Assembly: GCF_040183065.1 (NCBI RefSeq)
Contig: NC_091124.1
Span: 95,622,501-95,686,500 of the forward strand
Length of the DNA stretch: 64,000 nucleotides
Source of the DNA: Periplaneta americana
Lineage: Eukaryota; Arthropoda; Insecta; Blattodea; Blattidae
Reading direction: 5' to 3'
Shown in pieces: positions 58,873 to 64,000 of this stretch; the stretch's first letter is position 1; each line of letters opens with the position of its first letter. Below the pieces are notes generated by a model. That model saw nothing but the letters and a program-made list of their open reading frames with translations. It was not told where the DNA came from and ran no database searches. Made by a program: the position numbers and the translations under genes.

Positions 58873-59790
58873 TTTCTTCATGGGACCAAACAGATGAAAG
58901 TCCGATGGTGCAAGGTCTGGACTGTATGGTGAATGCTGGAGCACCTCCCAACCAAATGTGTTGATTTTCTCACGACAGAAGCCGCAACATGAGGGTGAGC
59001 ATTGTCATGAAGAAGTATGATATCGTCAGCATTAATGTTACAGTGTTTGTCACAAAGGGCACGATGCAACTTTACCAACGTTTGAATGTAGGCTGCAGCA
59101 TTCACAATGGTCCCGTGTTTAGCATGCAACAAAACACCATGCATATCCCAGAACACTGTCACAAGAACTTTCTTAGCAGATTGAGTCACTTTGAATTTTT
59201 TCTTTACTGGGGAAGCAGCATGTTTCCACTCTATAGAGGCCTGCATTGTTTCGAGTGTGTAGTGGTACACCAAGGACTTATCACCAGTGACAATTCCTTT
59301 CAGAAAGTGATGCTCTTCTGCAGTGTAACACCTTAAGTGGTCCAAGCATGTCATCATTCGCTGACCCTTGTGGACGTCTGTCAGGTTCTTAGGCACCCAG
59401 TGGGCACTAATTTTATGAAATTTCAATGTGTCATGCATGATATCGTACACGGCACCATATGACATGTTGAACTGCTAAGATAAGGTTTGCAGTTGGATTC
59501 GCCGGTCGTTCAAAATTGCTGCCTTAGTGCCTGTGACATTCTTCTGGGTTGCAACTGCTACCGGCTGCCCAGAACGTGGAAAATCACAAAGTTCTCACGG
59601 CCGTCTGCAAAGAATGCGTACCACCTGGAGATGTTGCTACAGTCCATACAGTCTTCCCTGTACACGGCACACATGTCCCTGTGAATTTTACTCGGGTTAT
59701 GTCCTTTAGCTCATAAAAATCGCACAACACTTAACTGCTCTTCACAAGTTCACGACAATAACATGCGCGCCATCTTTGTTGCGTAGTTCA
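58860..59790 (-). pseudogene. mariner (SETMAR-like) transposase, frameshifted
   Basis: The minus-strand frame 59465-58878 contains SAHWVPKNLTDVHKGQRM, IVTGDKSLVYHYTLET and ILLHDNAHPHVAASVV. WVPxxLT and HDNxxPH are mariner signatures; GDxxLVY keeps the first Asp. After HDN the frame shifts, and the PDLAPSDFHLFGPMK end is found in another frame (58885-58925). The N-terminus continues beyond 59465 with stops. Confidence 0.8.
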
Positions 59791-60734
59791 CGTTTCTCTC
59801 GCTAGAGCTGCACATGCAAAACAAATTGTCTCTGTAGTGAAAACTTCAAACTATATCTCGGTGAAATGTCAACATCGACAACATCCCAGCCGCAATAATA
59901 ACATAGAAAAAAATTATTGTGCGTTATTTTCCGATCCACCCTCATACTTGTATTTGTTCGTCTCAGTAATTTTCATAGGCTAGTAGGAAATTTTTCACAA
60001 ATTTTCTAATTTTTCGTTAATATTTGATAAACTTTACCCCTGGATCATATTACACAACTTCCTTCGAGTCACTGTATTGACGTCCGGTTGCCCTAAAAAT
60101 TTGAATAGTATAAAACAGAAATAAAGATACGGTCGAAATTTCCACATTTCTACTTATAATGGATCTGGTTTACTTTTCACTAATACTCTACTTCATACCT
60201 TCAACTCTGAATTTTCATTTTTACATAATATTTCCCCCTCCCCTTCATATTTTGACATGTGGAGCCCTGAAGGTTATTTCTTGCAAAATTTAAATTTTCA
60301 AAATTTGAAAACTGATTTTAGCTTCTCCTCCGTTTTTTCTTCAACACGTATATATATTTTTACAAAGTAATTTATAAATTACTATTTCAACAACCCAAAC
60401 TAGAGCTTTATAAAACCTGTGCACTTATTACGGAAAAAAAAAAAAAAACGAAATTTTGGTGATGTCCATAATTAGCCTATGCACACAGGTCGGAAAGGGT
60501 TAATGAACCTATTATCTTGGAAAACTGCGCGATACTGCGGTTGACTTTTACGAAATCGTGAAGCAAAAGCCTTAACCTTTCTATTACAGTAAAAAAACAG
60601 TACCCGGAAATGAACTAATATACTCGAGTTTGCTATAAATTAGGCTATGAAAACAATGAAAAAAAAAAAAAAAAAAAAAAACATTTTTTTTCAGAGCTAG
60701 TCTTCGTCAAAATAGTTACATCTTCGATGAAAAT

Positions 60735-60825
60735 ATTTAAAATGTTGTTGTTTTCTAATGCCAGGCGTTTGACAATAAAGTCATTTGACCCCTTGCACTC
60801 CAATATTTTTCAAATATATTTAAAA
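60735..60825 (-). mobile_element. LINE 3' end scrap (RNase H LINE family)
   Basis: ATGTTGTTGTTTTCTAATGC then GACAATAAAGTCATTTGACC, which parallels CTAATGCTCTGGATTTAACA and ATGAAGTCATC at 45470-45500. Confidence 0.55.
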
Positions 60826-61431
60826 TGTATTCACACTTGCCGGCTTCATCAGAATCAGTAACTGTTCACTACAAACCATACACCCAATAAATAATATTAA
60901 TTGTAAAATGTAAGCTTACATAGACAATACCGAGAAAAGATATGTCCACTAAAAGAGTTGATGAAGTTTCGACTGTCATACAGCCTGAAAGTTTGCGCGA
61001 AACGGTGGGAGTAGGGTAGTTTTATTGTTCCCTGACTATTCAGCTTTGCCATGTGGTATTTCTTTCTTACCTAGAATAAGTTTTAGAAAATCGACTTCTG
61101 GCCACCTAAATAGGCCAAATACCCCACTGTGCGCCTTTGGTATAATAATATCTTATCCGTTATTTCGTTCAACAGCAGCATAGCAGCAAGCAGCCAAGCG
61201 AACAGCTATAATTGGTTTAAGTGGCCGTGAATATACTGTACTATCTGTGGTATTATTATTGTTTGGTGATTGGTGGTGGCCCTTTTAAGCTGATAATGGC
61301 GGCAAGTACGATTAGCTTTATTGAAGATCATCGCAAATACCAATGCCTATGGAATGTTTAACCATAATTTTGATAATCAAGTAGACCAAAGTATTGGACT
61401 GATATTTTATATTTATTAATTTAATATTATA

Positions 61432-61602
61432 CAGTGCGTTTCAAAAGTCACGCATATTTTCTGCCAAAATGTTTTTCGAAAAACGCTGGTAAACGTCAGT
61501 GTATTTTAAAAGACACTTTTTCACAAAAACACACCATTCTTGATATCATTGTTTCGCGAGTTGTGACGTCATCGGAAACATTTTTAAATGACACGCTGTA
61601 TT
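61432..61602. mobile_element. Possible mariner-type MITE
   Basis: ACAGTGCGTTTCAAAAGTCA (61432) and ATGACACGCTGT (to 61602) are imperfect inverted complements with TA on both sides. The phrase resembles ends of Tc1/mariner MITEs. No ORF. Confidence 0.4.
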
Positions 61603-61689
61603 TTTCTGTATACCATCTGAAAGATTTTATTATTTTCTATGGTTACACAAGCTATCAATTGTTTTATACAAGAAACGTTGGCCCATATA

Positions 61690-61882
61690 TATCTTAATGT
61701 CATCTGATGTCTTCTTCTGCCACAAACTCTTCTCTCGTTTACCATTCCTTCCAGTGAATCCTTCAGAAGACAATTTCTTCTCAACCAGTGATCCAGCCAA
61801 TTCCTTTTTCTCTTCCTGATCAATTTCAGCTTTATCCTTTCTTCACCCACTCCTTCCAACACAGCTTCGTTTCTTGATTAAA
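61690..61882 (-). pseudogene. LINE family A fragment
   Basis: Minus strand LEGVGEERIKLKLIRKRKRN, WLDHWLRRNCLLKDSLEGMV and GRRRHQMT. Both its 5' and 3' ends are missing. Confidence 0.75.
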
Positions 61883-62254
61883 AACGCATTTACAATTTGA
61901 CGGAAATTTAATGACTTGATTTTGTAAGTTATTACACAAATGAAGCGTTTGCGAATGACACAAATATTTTTTTCGGCTTGTTCTTCGCGTTATCTTACCA
62001 CTCATAGGTCTCAATACCTAATAATTTTACCACATGAGAGTCATACTTCAGACACAAGTTTTTTTTCGGCTAAACCGTTATTCAAATATCAAAATAACAT
62101 TTGACTTTTTGGTTACTTAAACCTAAAGATTCTGTTCTTAAAATTAATGCAGTTATACTCCTTTCATCCTGTAAACAGTGTTTTTTTTTTCTGGCGGAAC
62201 GCGCGTTCCGGCATCTTCTTGTTGTGTTTTTCAACATCGACTCGAGAAATGTGT

Positions 62255-62539
62255 TAATAATTGAAGCGTCGGCTGGAACCACTATATCTGTGGCTGGAAC
62301 AACGTTGTAAGTTACAAATTTTTCATTCGGCGTGTTTCCGTGTAATAATGTTGTATGTCATGTTACCTTGCTATACTCTTTCGCTTGCAACTATCCATCA
62401 ATGCAGTACGTGAAATTTGTCCACTCAAAAGTTTGCTACTCTATAAGAACAACGTTGTACGTGTACACATCTTTCCAGCTCCTGTAAATTTTACCAAATG
62501 TAACTTATAACGTCGTTCCAGCCGATGCTTCAATTATTA
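62255..62539. mobile_element. Short TIR element
   Basis: TAATAATTGAAGCGTCGGCT... (62255-62279) and the complement ...AGCCGATGCTTCAATTATTA (62515-62539) match at 24 of 25. Inner words GAACAACGTTGTA recur at 62297 and 62448. No ORF. Confidence 0.7.
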
Positions 62540-62734
62540 TATTCTTATCATAATTCTTCCTGAACTCCGCTCATGCCTTGAAAGTCTCATAGTTGGACGA
62601 AAAGGAGGTTAAAACAACAAAATTTCTGTGCACTGAACAGCAATCATCTCCCTCCACACTATAATATATTCTATATAGAGTTCCATCATCTTTACCTCCA
62701 GAAGAAAAGCACTGCACACTCATATAGTATATAC

Positions 62735-63150
62735 AGTATTGTCCCATTTATCTTGAGCACCTTAAATTACTTTTACGTTTGAGCTAGAATTGAAAATATA
62801 ATTTTTTGAAGTTGTTTTGCAATAAGGGGCTAACAAAAGTATAGAGATTTGGCTCATGTAACTGCATTCTTGTACAATGTACAAGTGACGTCATCACTTT
62901 TTCAAATAGCACCACATAATTTAACCATGTCCATGGTAGCATTATGATACATTTTTGAACTCGTCTTAAAGAGCGTAATTCATTGGATATGAGCTATTTG
63001 GAGCATCTTGTACAAGAATGCAGTTACATCAACCAAATCTCCATAATTATGTTAAGCCACTTGTTATAAAACAACTTCCAAAAAAATATTTTCAATTCCA
63101 GTCCAAATATAAAAGTTATTTGAGGTGCACAAGACAAATGGGACGCTCTA
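62735..63150. mobile_element. Long-arm hairpin MITE
   Basis: Arms of about 135 bp (about 62745-62882 and 63003-63142) are imperfect inverted copies, including GTAACTGCATTCTTGTAC against GTACAAGAATGCAGTTAC. TA lies next to the CAGT...-type left end. A transcript would fold into a long hairpin. Confidence 0.75.
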
Positions 63151-63323
63151 TATATTTTTTCTTCGAGAAATGGCGAGAAGAAAGATTTCCAATTAAGAAT
63201 GAATTTCTTAAGCACGCAGAATTTGTAGATGATTCACACAAAATATTTCACATTCATTTCTTATATTATTTTATCCAAAATTCCAAAATGTGCTTAATGA
63301 AAACGAACATGAGAAACTTATGA
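63150..63323 (+). pseudogene. Possible hAT transposase scrap
   Basis: WREERFPIKNEFLKHAEFVD in the plus frame is loosely like a hAT-type protein segment. Together with 63750-63955 it may be one element split by the LINE A copy at 63395. Confidence 0.3.
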
Positions 63324-63394
63324 GGAATTTACCGCTTACCAATGCAGTACTTTTCCTGAAGAAGGCTATATTATAAATGGATCAATATTCATTC

Positions 63395-63722
63395 ATAGTT
63401 TTATGCCCAAGGGCAGATCTTTCACTGTAAATCCACCATTTTCTAATCTTGCCTATTTTCCGCCTTCCTCTTTGTTTGTGCATACGATCCATATATCTTA
63501 ATGTTGTCTATCATCTGTCATCTTCTGCTCCGAACTTTTCTCTCGTTCACCGTTCCTTCCAGTGTATCTTTCAGTAGCCAGTTTCTTCTTACCCAGTGAA
63601 CCAGCCAATTTCTTTTTCTCTTCCTGATCAGATATTTTCTCTGTCCATTTCACACACTCCATTCTTCTCCATATCCATATTTGAAATACTTCCAGTCGTT
63701 TCTTTTCACTTCGTCGTGATGT
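63395..63722 (-). pseudogene. LINE family A 3' end
   Basis: Minus copy with the AAGGGCAGATC 3' region and an (ATGA)-type tail at 63392-63402, then sequence equivalent to LVHWVRRNWLLKDTLEGTV. Frameshifted. Confidence 0.75.
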
Positions 63723-63749
63723 CCAAATAATAGAAATTGGGCAAAAATT

Positions 63750-63955
63750 CCTGACTTCAGAAATGAATGTGAAGAAATAAGAACATTAAGTGAAGTACGT
63801 AGTGTTTGCAATATTAAGTGTGTCTCTGTCTCACAGTGACTCTGATACGGAAAGAGCCTTCAGTGTTGTGAAAAAAAAGTCACACATATTTCAAGACTAA
63901 AATAAACACATCTTCGTTTCTTGCAGAAGTGACAATAACGTGCAATTATAATTTA
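63750..63955 (+). pseudogene. hAT C-terminal dimerisation fragment
   Basis: Plus-strand frame: ILSVSLSHSDSDTERAFSVV followed by KKKSHIFQD and a stop. SHSxxxxERxFS is the hAT C-terminal signature. It continues to near the right edge without more recognisable parts. Confidence 0.5.
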
Positions 63956-64000
63956 TATAATATGCTTTACATCTGAAGTTGCCAGAAGGGGGTGCATATG

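Larger units (their letters stand above)
58550..59944 (-). mobile_element. mariner (MLE) element
   Basis: TIRs CGAGGGAGGATCGGAAAGTA (58550) and the complement ending CCGATCCACCCTCA (59944) match at about 27 of 30, flanked by TA. About 1.33 kb without the nested 57-bp insert and one duplication copy, which is typical mariner length. Confidence 0.92.
56758..61131. mobile_element. TIR element hosting two mariners
   Basis: Ends of 33 bp (CACAGTGGGGTATTTGGCC at 56758 and the complement ending at 61131) match at 31 positions. I found no clear target duplication and no own transposase. Two mariner-type elements (57502-58302, 58550-59944) and a LINE 3' scrap (about 60735) sit inside. Confidence 0.75.

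Overview
This window reads as intergenic and intronic DNA of an insect, most likely a cockroach or a close relative. That assignment is an inference. It rests on TTAGG/CCTAA telomere-type repeats, a very dense insect transposon load, and a tRNA-derived SINE family that I associate from memory with Blattodea. I see no ribosomal RNA, no tRNA gene likely to work, no CRISPR array and no operon. Nearly every long reading frame belongs to a mobile element or a simple repeat.

The one host gene I can support is a maltase/alpha-glucosidase (glycoside hydrolase family 13) on the + strand. Three consecutive exons (13186-13441, 20912-21107, 25377-25508) have matching splice sites and phases across introns of about 7.5 and 4.3 kb. 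Upstream exons with the nucleophile and acid/base residues are not in view. The last exon is either a weak candidate at 26010-26139 or outside the window.

Layout. 1-7.1 kb: end of a piggyBac-like transposase split by a SINE, fragments of two LINE families (called A and B here), a LINE-derived 41-bp minisatellite, hAT debris, and a MITE carrying LINE pieces. 7.6-10 kb: an uninterrupted LINE reverse transcriptase inserted in a hAT/ZMYM-type transposase. 10.4-12.7 kb: a MITE with a SINE inside, a 99-bp-arm inverted repeat whose arms each carry a hammerhead-ribozyme-like motif, and a second SINE family. 13.2-26.1 kb: the maltase exons; the introns hold SINEs, a TTAGG-capped palindrome, a Helitron, LINE ends, and about 2.5 kb of (GTG/GAT)-type simple DNA with a 147-bp higher-order repeat. 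28.4-36.6 kb: an 8-kb composite palindrome containing a TTAA-flanked Mutator/Kolobok-like transposon with a 526-aa frame and a nearly intact hAT. 37-47 kb: SINEs, hAT elements and an RNase H LINE fragment. 47.8-55.9 kb: a Harbinger-type element, then a three-level nest of transposons. 56.8-61.1 kb: a terminal-inverted-repeat element with two mariners inside. 61-64 kb: MITEs and LINE A ends.

The elements interact mainly by inserting into one another, so target-site duplications and broken frames give a relative order of events. The most unusual signals are the paired hammerhead-like motifs at 11.7-11.9 kb, the telomere-repeat palindrome at 16.7-16.9 kb, the LINE-body fragment flanked by a 23-bp duplication at 6954-7094, and the deep nests at 28-37 kb and 49-56 kb.
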